Positions 50,567 through 62,262 are shown, numbered from the stretch's first letter. The stretch: DNA of 64,000 nt from Nemertoderma westbladi (GCA_032718475.1 JAUCBJ010007329.1:1-64000), one strand, 5' to 3'. Translations and numbers: made by a program. The notes: a model not told the origin generated them from the letters alone.

Positions 50567-50960
50567 GCGCCACACGCCGACGCAATCTTAATGTGCGCCG
50601 CGCGCCGACTCAATTTTGATGCGCTCCGCGCGCCGATGCAATTTTGATGTGCGCCGCCGCGTGCCGACAAAATTTCGTCAAAGAAATTTTGAAGCGCGCC
50701 GAGCGTCAAGGAAATTTTGAAGAGCGCTGCTCTGCTGCTCGTCTCTCTGCCTACCCTTATACAATTTTAAAGGCATTGGCATCAACGGCATCATGCACTG
50801 ACTCAATCCATAATTATGTAATCTTTCTAAGCAAATGTGTAACACACTGCGCCGCCCGCCGCGCCCAGGCTCCTGGCCAAATATCAAGAAAGGCTGAAGG
50901 AGAAATGCTGCGCCGGGTAAAAAAATCCCGCCGGCTCTTCAAAGCTGCACCGGGCTGACT
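50567..50960. repeat. GC-rich repeat zone (CGCCG / AATTTTGATG words)
   Basis: Repeated GCGCCG...AATTTTGATG units of about 35 bp. The left counterpart before hAT copy 2 is at 49755-49790. It is likely the subterminal zone of a further TIR element whose other end may be around 53340-53600 (GCCGG/GCGCCG-rich); the pairing is not proven. Open frames through it are compositional. Confidence 0.45.
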
Positions 50961-52310
50961 GGTATAAAATATAAAATCTGGCTGTTAGTGTACAGTCTGA
51001 CAGTACCTGTAGTTTATTATGTTATCTATAATACTGCAGCTGCATATAGTCAGATAGTATAGGATAGTATAGTATGTAATTTATAAAATATGTATGACGT
51101 ATGTAATGAAACATATCCCCCATAACCCCCCTTCCACCACCACCTGTCTTGAGTTGATGGCACCTACAAGAGACACGTATTCATTTAAATACTGCATTCG
51201 AATTCGACAAACTTATGTTCGTTCCATAACAAGTAATAATAAGATACCACAATAAAAGGATGGGGAAAGATTTGGATATTTGAATATATTAAACTTTATA
51301 AGGTTTTAATAATTATTATTTCTTGCATGTTAAACTAAATCATCAGGTACAGCGTGCCATTAATAAGTATTCATGGTATTGGCATTTGTTTGTAAAGTAG
51401 CACTTTTGGAAATTGTGCTAATCCGAGTTGTTACTTAAACGAACGAAAGTTGTGGGTGGGTGAAATAAAAATAAGGATACAGAGACGGAAAACCTTTAAG
51501 ACAAATGCAACAAGTACAGTAGTTGCGTTGTTTTATTCCAAAAGTGTAACATGATTGATTATGAATTATAGAAAGAATATTAAAGACTACTTCAGTAGGC
51601 CTAGTCCTTGTATTTATGTACTACACGTTCTACTTTATTACATACTACGTAATGTGGTCCGTTATAAGTCTATGCTACAGATACGGTTAATATCGCCAGA
51701 ATAACAATAAAATATTAATTTTTGCACATGTACGTACACGTACAATACATTAAAATAAAATAAACACATATCTGGCAAAGTATGCTAATAAGCGTATGTA
51801 CAGTACAGTACTATGTACTATTGTAAGAAATATACGGATAATGGTTTAGAGTTGATGCATGTTAATTATTAAAAAAAATTAAATTACAGTAAAATTAAAT
51901 TAAAAACCGGCAAAGCATACTTAGGTTCAAGGGCTTCAACAACATACAGTCTTACTAAAGGCAAACATATTAATAAGGGACAATTTTACAATACTCTAAA
52001 GGATACAACGTGTAAATGTAGTTATACGGAACATAAATTTGGTACCGGTACCGTAGGTAGTACCGTATGTCGCATAAGTAAAATATTACTGCTGAAATAA
52101 AACGTGCAAAGTAAAGTAACTACAAAAGATAGGACAACAATTAAACATAAAAAAAAACTATTTTAAAATTTAACATACAAAAATGTTTTTTTTGGGATTG
52201 AAAAAATGAAAATAATAGGTACTGTAGCTAGATTTTAATAAAGATATCGTTGTATCCGAAATATATCTGAAAGATATCGCTTTCGCTACTGCCACTTGGC
52301 GCACAGGAGT
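50961..52310. other. Spacer with one diverged hairpin repeat
   Basis: There is no gene here. At 51385-51560 lies a diverged copy of the dispersed inverted-repeat element: TGTAAAGTAGCACTTTTGG, CTAATCCGAGTTG, CGAACGAAAGT, GTGGGTGGGTGAAA and TTTTATTCCAAAA, in the same order as at 13180. The rest is AT-rich and unremarkable. Confidence 0.5.
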
Positions 52311-52314
52311 ATCA

Positions 52315-52780
52315 CTACATATTAATTTTAAGGGACATTTCGCAATCTAGTCTATTTTTGAATGTGTTCAAACATGGAGTACCAAGGGTATTACGTGCAT
52401 TAACAACACTTTCCGGTAATGGTAAAGGATTCCAAATGTTTACAACGCTGTCTGCAAAGTTGTTGCATCTCCTTTGAGTCCTATAGTTCGAACTTTGTAC
52501 AGCGCCAAGGAAGAGCCTCGTGTTGAGTATTGGTGTTGTTTGGAGCGAAACTGGAAGAAATTACTTCGCTCAATATTGTCAATCACGTGGATAAACTTGT
52601 ATGTTGTTATAAGGTCGGCTAGTACACGGTGATATATTAATGTCGGTAGTTTGAGTGCACGTAGTCGGTTTTCATACTGTCATATGATACAACTGTGGCA
52701 CGGGGTTGTACTTGTTCAAGATGATTCGTATTCAAGGAGAGGCCGAACAAGGGATTTGTATAACAGGGTCAGAGGGTAAA
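52315..52780 (-). pseudogene. LINE reverse-transcriptase C-terminal remnant
   Basis: On the minus strand, RPLLEYESS, then NRLRALKLPTLIYHRVLADL with ITTYKF, FFQFRSKQHQYSTRGSSLAL, and SVVNIWNPLPLPESVVNA with LNTFKNRLD. This is the well-known C-terminal pattern of RTs in several animal LINE clades (LxLxTLxYRRxRGDLIxxYKI...TRG...SVVxxWNxLPxxVVxAxxxxxFKxxLD). There are at least two frameshifts and stops. Confidence 0.8.
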
Positions 52781-53604
52781 CATCGGAGCTTCCAAATATG
52801 TAAAAGTTCTTCCTATTAAATAGTGTCTAGATCAGCCTGTAAGGCCTGTGTGTCAGTAATAAATTGTTTCATTATCTGATTATCAATAGTGCCATTGCCA
52901 TAGTATAAATCGTTTTGTTTTATTCACTGTTCAACTTTATCCTGTTTTATTATGTGCAGTTTTATTTATAAGCTTCTATGGCAGCGGTGTCTCCATCCAA
53001 ATAATATATAATATAATATAAATATAGCTTATACAATACAGCAATATGTAAATAAATAAACTGACTAACCAATAGCAATAAATGAAATGACTGATCAGCT
53101 GATAGCTGGAACTGTGATAGCCTACCTGCTGACCTGCCTACTTCATAACAGCATAAGGCTAAATACGTAAATAAATGACCAGTTGCAGTCAGCCAGTGCA
53201 GCAGTGTGAGTTTCCATTCTGCCTCCTCACTCCAGCGTGGCCAGGTGGTTTTATTGTGTTGCTGTGCTGTTGGTCTGATGAACGCATGTATGTTGTCATG
53301 CTGTCTCAGTCTCACTGTCTGCCTGGTGCTAGGTTCGGCTGATTTCTGCGCCAGGCAAATATGTACGCCGGGTGCAGGGGTGTGCTGGGCTGATTCCTGC
53401 TCCGGCACCGGCACCGGGTCAATTTCTGCAGCCTGGCAGCGACGACGCCGGGAATATTTCGACGCCTGCTGCGCCGAGCGCAGCATCTCTATCATTTCAT
53501 TGCCAGTGCTCCGCCGGCTACGCCGGCGTAGCACATCTCTGCGCCGACCCTTCCGGCTCATTACCCGGTGTAGCACATTTCTGCGCCAGCTCCCGGCGCA
53601 AGTT
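52781..53604. other. No gene supported; GC-rich stretch at 53340-53600
   Basis: The GC-rich part contains repeated CCGGC, GCGCCG and CTGCGCC words and ends at the TIR element start (53605). Long open frames on both strands reflect the composition; they show no domain. Confidence 0.45.
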
Positions 53605-55022
53605 CAGTTAGGTACTTTCGCCTAATTAGGCGAATTCTACATCGCCTAAATAAGCGTATGCATCTCTATGGAAAAATTTGTTAACCGCCTAATTAGGCTA
53701 CAATGTAAAAGGTTATATGTGCAACGCCCAATTAAGCGAGTACACATCTGAAAGTAAAATTATCTAACGCTTAATTGGGTGACACTAAATAAGGTATCAG
53801 TTTGCTACGTCTAATTAAGCGATTGCAACTGGAAACGTACTATTGTACTATGTACTGTACTAACGGTACAGTACTTTCCGGTACATCTGTAGGTCTACTT
53901 ACAGACTTACACTTTTTACCACTATTATTTGTTGTACTACAAATTAAGCCCAAATTTTTGTTATTTTTTAATTAGGTCCACCATCTCAAATGAGCTTGAA
54001 ATATTAATCGAAAACAAGGTTATATATTATAGAAACGAGAATCATCATCATAAGTAAAGAAAAATTAAAATATATTCCCGCGCCCCATAGCAGCCTGTGT
54101 GAGATTTTAAAAATTTCACTAAAAAAGATTACTCCGTTATTATTTTCCATTTTTGTATTCCGATACGCGATACCACATTTTTTGGTACCACCATGTTCTT
54201 TTTGATCATATTTTTCGGTCACTTTTTGTATTTTCATTTTCTAATTCTGATAATTGAGAATTTTGTAAGAAAAATTCATTAATGAAATGGGGAAATATTA
54301 TGAAATCAAAGAAAACTGTCTGAAATTTATTGAAGCTTAGAAAATTACCTTTCATATAAAGCAAAAATTGCTATCAAAAAACGGTTAAGAAATGGCTGAG
54401 GAGTAGTATTTTTCGTGTGAAAAAATGTCATTCTGTCAACCACAATTGTCGAATCAGAGTTGTTTACTTTGTCATTTATAGTGGCAGATGATTTAAACAG
54501 ATTTAATAATGTAGTGTAAGTTGGTGCTGCGCTGCTATCTGAACGGACAACTACACTAAATTTCGAATTATCAACTGCATAGCACACCACAGATTCTGTG
54601 GCAGAGTAAGTTCCCACAAAGTGCAAATTTAAAGTAGCAAGTAACAACTCTACACCTTAGTTGCTATTTTTCCATTTCTGGACTTAAAGTCGGTCACGCC
54701 ACAAAGTCTAAACAATAATTCCACAAACATATCCAGATGGTATTTGTTGACTATTTAAGTTCGCAATCAGATCATCTAGAGATTGTGCTCGAGGGTATGA
54801 TGGGAGGTGTTCCTTATGAAGTTGTTCACGAAATTTATCGATACAGGATTCATGTTCCAAAGTTGTAAATTGCATGATGATGTATTGGTGCTTGCTTCAG
54901 TGAACAATGTTGGAGTAGGTAAAGGTTTACTTTCAATCTCATCTTCTAATTTGTCTGGTCTCTTGCGGGTGCTGGGCAATGCAATTTTTTTCAAGTAATA
55001 TGAATGGCAGGCAGTACACATA

Positions 55023-56632
55023 CAGTCGGTGAGAAGTCAAAAATTGGACTTGAGTCCAAAATTGGACTTTGACTCCAGTTCAAGTCCAAAATTGGACTTC
55101 TGTGAGTCCAATATTGGACTTCAAATCAGCCAATTGTTCCAGGGCCTTGGGTAATTGGATCGGGCAGGATTTTTTTTTTTTAATCGAAAATATATCAAAA
55201 AATAAGAGTTTTGAACAGGGGGACCTGAAATTCACCAGGGGGAACTTTTTTTATAAGGCTTTGAATTTTTACAAAAGTCCAATATTGGACTTTAAGTCCA
55301 ATTTTGGACGCGACATTGAGAATCAAACTTAAATGTACATGAAGCATAACAGATGAGAGACAGCCAGACAGCTATTAAGTTATGGAAAGTTACCTTTGCA
55401 GCTCTGTATGTATCTTCAGTGTACTGTACTTAGAATATAATGGTACATTCTAGCATTCTAGGTACTTTGTACTTTACTTTTAGCATATTGTTTAGTTTAC
55501 ATTCATGTTATGTCTAACCTTTACAGCCTTATGTACCCAGGACTTTAGAGTCTTTAGGACTAGATTAGATTATGCTCCAAGAAATATTTAATTACAAATT
55601 ATATTTGGTGGAAACTGGTAGCAATACCAGGTTTGCCAACTGCAGCTGCTGCTAAGGCTAACTACAGTACTCAGTACAAGCTACGATTTGGTCTAAGCCT
55701 ATGGGAGCCCTATCAGAAAGAAATTCGAACAAGTTGATGCTACCACCATCTCTTCTAATTTTTCGATACAACAGGAAGGGTATTTTAAAATGGCTGGATA
55801 ATGAAAGGGGATTAACTGATTAACGTGTTGGGGTCTCCACATAATAAGTACAGAAGTAACACACGTCATAAACCAATTGAGGGAAAGGAACAGGTTACTG
55901 AGGCAGGCTTTTCTAACTAAAACAATAAAGGGCCACTTTTGACTTTACCAATTGAAGGAGCCCTCTATCACCACATACTACTAAACTAACTACAATCCAG
56001 CAATTGGCATGCTGCATTGCAGCTGCATTATATATATATATAGGCCCTATTAAGAATGCTGTGCCGGCTTGTTGACAAAAGTGCGCCTCCACAACTCCCT
56101 TACACTCTTACAGCCTTATCACCCATGACATTTGCTAGATCATCCGCATCTTCAAGGCCAGTGTCCTTTAAGATGCGTCTCAAGAAAGTCATGGGCTGTC
56201 CACCATGCTTATTCACTCCATGAGGTGCACCGGCTGGTCCTCACGGCGAAAGCAATGTCCTGCAAAGCGGAGGCGGCTTTGTTCTAGTGTCAAGCTTGGG
56301 GGAACTAATGAGACACCTCCAACTCCAATGTTAAATAGTGTCTGGTTGGAGATGTGTGCATTGTACTTGACACAGTGAATCTAATCAAAATAATTAGTCA
56401 ATAAACAATAATAACAATAGCTCAATAACATAATACAGTAATAGGTTACAGTTTACAGTAGGCCTATTTACAGTAATATATATGTGCTGATACGGGATGC
56501 AGTTTTGATTGGCATGGCAGCATGGGTACACTTGGAGTTGTACTAAAGTCCAATATTGGACTTTGGAGTCCAAAATTGGACTTGAAGTCTAAAATTGGAC
56601 TTGAAGTCCAATTTTTGACTTCTCACCGACTG
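55023..56632. mobile_element. CAGTCGG-end element, AGTCCAATATTGGACT repeats
   Basis: TIRs begin CAGTCGGTGAGAAGTC and end GACTTCTCACCGACTG. The 5-bp duplication ACATA is perfect (55018-55022, 56633-56637). AAGTCCAAAATTGGACTT and AGTCCAATATTGGACT words are packed beside both ends (55038-55115, 55275-55310; 56545-56615). It contains a LINE fragment (about 56103-56285, minus strand) and a copy of the CAGGTTAC...ACCAAAACAATAAA dispersed repeat (about 55875-55930). It has no transposase frame. Confidence 0.92.
56103..56285 (-). pseudogene. LINE C-terminal fragment (same family as 39108)
   Basis: On the minus strand it reads LRFAGHCFRREDQPVHLM followed by GVNKHGGQPMTFLRRILKDT and GLEDADDLANVMGD. 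The HG..GQPMTFLRRILKDTGL core is identical to the copy at 39140-39240. It lies within the TIR element at 55023. Confidence 0.75.
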
Positions 56633-56965
56633 ACATATATTTTGCTCTCTTTGGAAATACACCTTTTTCAATCATGTTGTCAATAACTTCACGTTTGCCT
56701 TTTTTTTTTCGACAGGCAAACAGGTCCATTATCTCATATGTGGCGACAGATGCCAATTCACTGGTGTGATCCTTAACCCAATCGAGACAAAGTGTTTTAG
56801 CCTACAGCACCTTTTGAAGTTAGCCATTTATTAAATGTTGAAATATATTTCAATAAAAAAATAATAAAATCGTCTGATCGTTAATAAAAATAAATACAAA
56901 ATCAAAATTTGTCTGTAAAAATGGACTTGGAAACAAAAATACCAGTCAGCCAGTATAGAGATTAA

Positions 56966-58026
56966 CCCTGCCCCGGTATGGTAAAAAATTACCCTTCACC
57001 GGTAACGTGGGGTATTTTTATACCCCAAATTGATAAGACATTTTAAGTAACATTAAACAGAAAAACACTTGCAATCCCCCTCCCAGAATTTGCCAAATGG
57101 TGAAAAAATAAGTTGTGAATTTGTATTTTCAATTTGGTTGAAGTCTACCCAACGCTCAATGCCACAAAAGTTATCCCACTACAATCGCGATCATCGTTAA
57201 CGTCGCGATGGGGCGTTTTGCAACAAGATACTATCATAGTGAAGCATTAGCTGTGTGAGAGTGTTTCTCATTTTAGGTTTTTTAGTGGTGTTATGGGTTA
57301 AGTATACCATTGCAGTTCCAAGAAGCATAAAATGAGTCAAATACCACCACTAAAAGTCAACAAAGTGATATACAGATATATCACCTCGCAATAGCAGAAG
57401 ATCTTGAATTGTAATATGAAATTTACACCATGACTGCAAAAGTACTGATGATTTGGTCATTAAATGTGATTATTGTCCAACTAAATTATACATTATTGCA
57501 GTTACAATGAACCCATAATGAGACCCAAAAGGACAGAACACCACTAAGAAAGCCTACAATAAGAATTATTCACATCTTATTCTCATCTAACCAAGTCTTG
57601 GCTTGTGAAATACAGGCCATACACAATACCAGTATACAGTAGCTTCATAACTGTCATAATACTGATAATTTGGTCTTAAAAGTCAAAGTTAAAACATGCC
57701 TCTAGCTGTCTAGCAGTCTAGTACAACTAAATCGACCATTGTGGTTCCAATGACACCAAAATGAGTCACAAAGTACCACTAAACCAGCACCATAACGTTA
57801 TGGGGTATTTTTATACCCCATCTTACCTAACTAAGTTGTTTTCAAATTAAAGGTCCATAACATTTTTCATAAACAAAATTTTATGGGTTTGACCCACACA
57901 ATCGTTAGATTACAAGTTTTTTGGAAGATACTATGAAGTTGGACATACATAATATGAGAGATTGTCGAAAAATATCAAAATTAATCCCCTTGGGGTATTA
58001 TTTTACCCCACGTTACCGGGGAAGGG
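56966..58026. mobile_element. piggyBac-like non-autonomous element (TTAA duplication)
   Basis: TTAA flanks both sides (56962-56965, 58027-58030) and the ends begin CCCTGCCCCGGTA / CCGGGGAAGGG. TTAA targets and CCC...GGG ends are typical of piggyBac. The segment CGTGGGGTA(T)TTTTATACCCC occurs beside the left end; TTACCCCACGTTACCGGGG is beside the right. The interior holds three or four loosely repeated blocks containing AAATGAGTCA and CACCACTAA words. There is no transposase. Confidence 0.7.
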
Positions 58027-58960
58027 TTAATAGTCTGTATGCGCTCCTATATGGAATATTGACAAAAAGCGCGCCACACGGATTCTGGTTAAACGAAAAG
58101 CGCGCCAGCCATTACATTCAATGCGCGCCAACCATTGAAAGATTGACCACTAAATTTTGCAATTATTGTGATCATTTATCAGTTTATACTGCAGTACCTA
58201 CCAGCCTACGCTACATACCTAGAGCTAGGCCCACTCTGCCACTCCTACAGTATTTTAACATGAAAATGCGAGCATAACGAGAAAGAAAATTTTGCAGAAA
58301 TGTAAACATGAATAGGCGTACAAGTAATACTGTAATATTCAGATAGTAGCTGAGTAGGTCAACCGACTGTTTTTAAATACAGATGTGATTAAATTGCGAG
58401 CGTAGCCAGCAAGAAAATTTTAAAATTTTTTGGTCAACCGACTATTTTTTACCTACAGACTGATAGATGTGATTATGAATTAAATCGGAGTGTAGCGAGC
58501 TCGGAAAATCTGCTGAATCGTGGTTTTAGGCTATATTGGTGTGAACAATTGAAAAACCTTTCAAACAACTCATATTTTGAAAGACATTAAAACTTTGGCC
58601 TGATTGGCCATGATGATTAACGTGGATTGGATACGGTACAGTACCTTCAATTCCCAATCTGTCGGTTTGTCAATAATGTGGGAGTGCAAAACAGTTCAAG
58701 GCACGGAACTACTTCTATAGGTTAATAAACAAATACTGTAATCAAATGCCCCTATTATAGTTATTATAATGATGAATAAGACTGTAAGAGTAGAGCGTAC
58801 AGTAAGCAGGTATAATACACAAACGCGAGCGAAAATTTTTAAGGCCTAGGCCTAACTCTTTTTAAAAATAGGCTCTAAATAGGCCGTTATAATTTCAAGT
58901 AGAGTGGCTGGATATGTTGCCATGCCAGTGCATTTTGCTACTATACATGACATCCATTTC

Positions 58961-59122
58961 CGCGCCAGGATCCTCAATGCGCGCCACACGCCCCTGTTCC
59001 TTCGCGCCAGGATCCTAAATGCGCGCCACACGCCCCTGTTCCTTCGCGCCAGGATCCTAAATGCGCGCCACACGCCCCTGTTCCTTCGCGCCAGGATCAT
59101 AAATGCGCGCCACACATGTTGA
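58961..59122. repeat. 42-bp minisatellite (GCGCGCC-rich), four copies
   Basis: The units start CGCGCCAGGATCCTAAATGC and continue GCGCGCCACACGCCCCTGTT CCTT, period 42 (58961, 59003 and so on). Related CGCGCC words at 58069-58130 suggest both belong to the ends of one degraded element. A 14-residue repeat is open on both strands but shows no coding signal. Confidence 0.85.
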
Positions 59123-59689
59123 GCAAACTCTACATAAATTCCAACCTGGTATGCGCTTAATTGGGTGTTCACATATTTTACTAATCTTAAGCAAAGCTCA
59201 ATTAGGCGTTTGTAAAATCATCTCGCTTAATTAGACGAATTTTTACTTCGATACACTTTTCTGGAAGAATACACATGCGAATTTTTTATTTACACAAGCC
59301 AAAAGATGGTATCCATGGTGATAAAGCCAGCTGTTTTGTCCAAAGAGTGCGTGTTTTTTAAGTTTAATGCGCGGTTGAGCTCTAAGTTTCCTATGGAGAT
59401 TACTATAGGCAGCGCTCAATTGGGCGGTTTGGCAGTGGCGCTTAATTAGGCGAAAGTACCTAACTGAAGTTCTAGTCTAGGCCTAGTCAGACATTGGTTG
59501 GATTCAACAATATTTTAATTAAAATAGATATTCTCTTTACAAAAAAACATTTTCTACTTTTCAAATCACAATCTGACAATATTTAAAAAATTTATGATCA
59601 AAACATGTCAATATTGACATCATGTCAATTTTGACATGGAACATGTCAATATTGACAACATGTCAATATTGACAAAGTGCCCGACTGAT

Positions 59690-60590
59690 ATACAGATATA
59701 TAGGTCTCGTCTACTGGTCTAGGCCTACTGATATATGCCTATTGTTTTTAATATTGGAATAACACAATACCGGCAGTGACCGCTGGACCGGCAGACCGGT
59801 AATAGTGAATAGATTTGATTTGATGACAGTGACAGTGACAGTATTCAGGTATTACAGTATTATATTACCGGCCCACTGTCAGACTGTGCACTGGGTAGGA
59901 CTAAAAACCCAAACAGTCCCAAAAACGTACCGGTACCCAAACGGGGAAGTACGGAGTTAGGCCTATCAGCCTATATCAGACTTACAGACTTGAATTCATA
60001 TATCAGTATACTGGTATATCACAACGGTCTGACGGTGTGGCGACAACAAGAAAAGATCTGGAAATACAATTTAGGCCTACTAAGATTGTGAAGAAAAACG
60101 GAAAGAGGATTACAATTAATTACATCCACCCACACCATCATACAGCAGTATAGCCATACCTAAATGCATACTGCAGTACTGCCATACACAATCAGACAAT
60201 CAGACAATACAGCAATATTATAAATCACACACAGACAGACAAACAGGCATACAAACAGACAAGAACCCAAACAGCCAAACCGCAATAATAATTCAGTAAT
60301 TATCTTTCAGATTCAGGTTTGCATAGGCATTTCATTTATCTGTTTATCAGTTTATGTGTGTTGCCATATGTTTTTGTGTGTATTTGTATGTTTTTGCTGT
60401 TTTTGCGTGTTTTTGTATGTTTTTGTGTGTTTTGGGGTTTTTGTGTGTTTTTGGTGTAAATAGACGTCATCTATTTACGTCGTCGTAAATAAACGAACCT
60501 GAATTGATGTCCTGCATGCCTAGATGGGGATTATCGTGTTTGGGGGCCTACACGCCCTCCGCCTTTCCACTGACATAACTGCATAATAAT
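59690..60590. other. No recognisable gene; simple-sequence rich spacer
   Basis: CAGACA/ACAGACAA-type and TTTTTGTGTGTTT-type low-complexity stretches (60220-60290, 60355-60450). No exon or element ends supported. Confidence 0.45.
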
Positions 60591-60599
60591 ATAACTAAT

Positions 60600-60722
60600 A
60601 TAAGTAACACACGTCATAAACCAATTGGGGAAAAGAGCAGGTTACAGACTAGCAGAGGGAGGCTTTTCTAACCAAAACAATAAACGGCCACTTTGCCAAT
60701 TGAGGGAAAGGAGCAGGTTACC
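60600..60722. repeat. Dispersed CAGGTTACAGA...ACCAAAACAATAAAC repeat (two tandem starts)
   Basis: CCAATTGGGGAAAAGAGCAG, GTTACAGA, TTTTCTAACCAAAACAATAA then ACGGCCACTTTGCCAATTGA and a second GGGAAAGGAGCAGGTTAC. The same order occurs at 55862-55960, including GTAACACACGTCATAAACCA upstream. Shorter copies are at 22546, 25632, 25702 and, inverted, 32635. Confidence 0.75.
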
Positions 60723-60816
60723 AGGTTACAGAAGCACAGTAACTGCCAGACTGTAGCCTATTGTTAGCTGGTTAGGGTTATTATAGTACTCTAGGACGGA
60801 CGGGTGCTGCTGCTGG

Positions 60817-60957
60817 TCACCTCGCCGCACTGCCACTTCGCCGCAGGTCACCTCGCCGCATATAATGTGCGGCGAGGTGTCTTTGCGGCGAGGTGTCTCA
60901 CTGTGAATGCCATTTCGCCGCAAATTATCGGACACCTCGCCGCAAGTCAATATTAAT
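60817..60957. repeat. Palindromic CACCTCGCCGCA repeat cluster
   Basis: CACCTCGCCGCA or CATTTCGCCGCA-like words occur three times in one orientation, then inverted (TGCGGCGAGGTGTCT, twice), then direct again. The central palindrome is at about 60850-60885 (CCGCATATAATGTGCGG). It has the same design as the subterminal zones of the TIR elements, but no ends or target duplication were found. Confidence 0.7.
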
Positions 60958-60959
60958 CA

Positions 60960-62205
60960 TTTATTTATATATTTACAGGGAAGCCTACTAAGCCTTGTTA
61001 TGGCATTGGACATTATTATAAGAAGAAATAAAATAATACGGTAAGGTGTGTTGTTCTATTATAATTACTGTATTATTATAGATATACAGTGAGAGTATTT
61101 GAGTTACGTATTAGATTATAGTAAAACAGTCATAATCGTATGTTTGTCAAAAATGTTGATCAGTTGTTTAAAACAAGTGTGACGTTATGAACGTTAAAAA
61201 ATTTATATTTAAAATTGTAATGTATGCATGCAGTATATATCACTAGTTCAAATTTGGAATAAAACATTTCATTGCGAAATGTATCTATCTAATAACTATT
61301 TACGTACATGTACAATGCGTAATTTTAGTAATGCAGTAACTAAGAACGGAAACTGAACTGAAGTAATGTAATAAGGTTAATACTGTATGTTTATGTTAAC
61401 TGATTACAGTCCTTAATTGCAACTCTAAGGGTCTGTTCAACACATATTACTATGGGGAGGGAAGGGTTCGGGAATAAATGTTACGTTTGCAGAGGGTCTG
61501 AGGTGGGGTGGGGGGGGGGGGGGGGTCGGGTGCTTTCAATATACTGTACGACGAGGTTTGCAGTTTAAAGTTTAAATTTATGATTTGCAATAATTTTCTT
61601 TTATTTTAAATTGTCACATATGGGGGGGGGGGGGGGGGGGTGTCCCATAGTTCATAACTGTTGCGTTGACTGCAGTACAGTATATTGCACTAGTTCACTA
61701 GTTCAAATAAAATATTTTGTTGTAATACGTACCGTAACTTAAGTTTCGTTAATTTACATCGCCAAGTAATAGTGTTATGAAATAAAAGACCCGCATCATT
61801 AAATCTTTGCAGGTGTGGAATGGGGGGGTGGGGGCTTCAATATGCGTACTGTACACGAGATTTGCAGATTAAAGTTTACATTTATGATTTGAATTCATAA
61901 CTGTTGCGTTGACTGAGATAATACATTTCCATAATACATTAGCCCGTTGGTGTCGTATGACTGCCGACTGGCTTACAAGAGTCACCTGTAATGGGACCAT
62001 CGCCGCCTCTCGGTGGAGAAGCTCCAACAGTGTGTAGAACGGGAGGTGGTCTCGTTCAGTTCGTGTATTCAATCTCCGATGCCACCCTTCAACATCATTA
62101 TTAGTTATTAGTTGTTAGTAGTTATTAGTTCAAATTTGGAATAAAACATTTCATTGCGAAATTTATCTATCTAATACAGTAACTATTTACATCATTATGT
62201 ACAAT
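60960..62205. other. No recognisable gene; G-runs at about 61507-61525 and 61622-61640
   Basis: AT-rich spacer with internal partial duplications: AGTTCAAATTTGGAATAAAA with CATTTCATTGCGAAAT at about 61250 recurs at 62128, and TATGATTTG...CATAACTGTTGCGTTGACTG is also repeated. No exon supported. Confidence 0.5.
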
Positions 62206-62211
62206 CGTTAT

Positions 62212-62262
62212 GACCCGAATTTATTTATGTACCGATCGAGCGCAGCGAGGGATGTTTACACG
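62212..62262. repeat. Hairpin repeat with GAGCGCAGCGAGG core
   Basis: GACCCGAATTTATTTATGTA, CCGATCGAGCGCAGCGAGGG, ATGTTTACACG. It is the reverse complement of the repeat at 31500-31572, with conserved flanks. Confidence 0.7.

Larger units (their letters stand above)
53605..59466. mobile_element. CAGTTAGG-end TIR element, CGCCTAATTAGGCG repeats
   Basis: The left end CAGTTAGGTACTTTCGCC is mirrored by GGCGAAAGTACCTAACTG at 59466. The 5-bp duplication AAGTT is perfect (53600-53604, 59467-59471). CGCCTAATTAGGCG and half-sites (CGCCTAAT, CGCTTAATT) recur on the left at 53619-53825 and on the right at 59150-59450. It is 5.9 kb with two nested elements (55023-56632, 56966-58026); about 3.2 kb remains without a recognisable transposase. 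It lies inside the 48013-59687 element. Confidence 0.88.
48013..59687. mobile_element. Outer TIR element (11.7 kb with nested insertions), TGTCAATATTGACA repeats
   Basis: The left end CAATCGGGCACTTTGTCAAT (48013) is mirrored by ATTGACAAAGTGCCCGACTG (ending 59687). TGTCAATATTGACA and the halves CATGTCAA/TTGACATG are repeated beside both ends (48027-48120, 48270-48300; 59605-59675). The 5-bp flanks CAATA and ATATA differ. ATATA does occur at 48003-48007, so a 5-bp slip (extra ATACA) at the left end could explain the mismatch. Inside are two hAT elements, a LINE fragment and a 5.9 kb nested element; removing the named insertions leaves about 3.7 kb without a recognisable transposase. Confidence 0.75.

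Noticed and set aside
52962-53576. 204-codon minus-strand frame in a GC-rich stretch
   Set aside because: It is Arg/Gln-rich and compositional, mirrors open frames on the other strand, and shows no domain.
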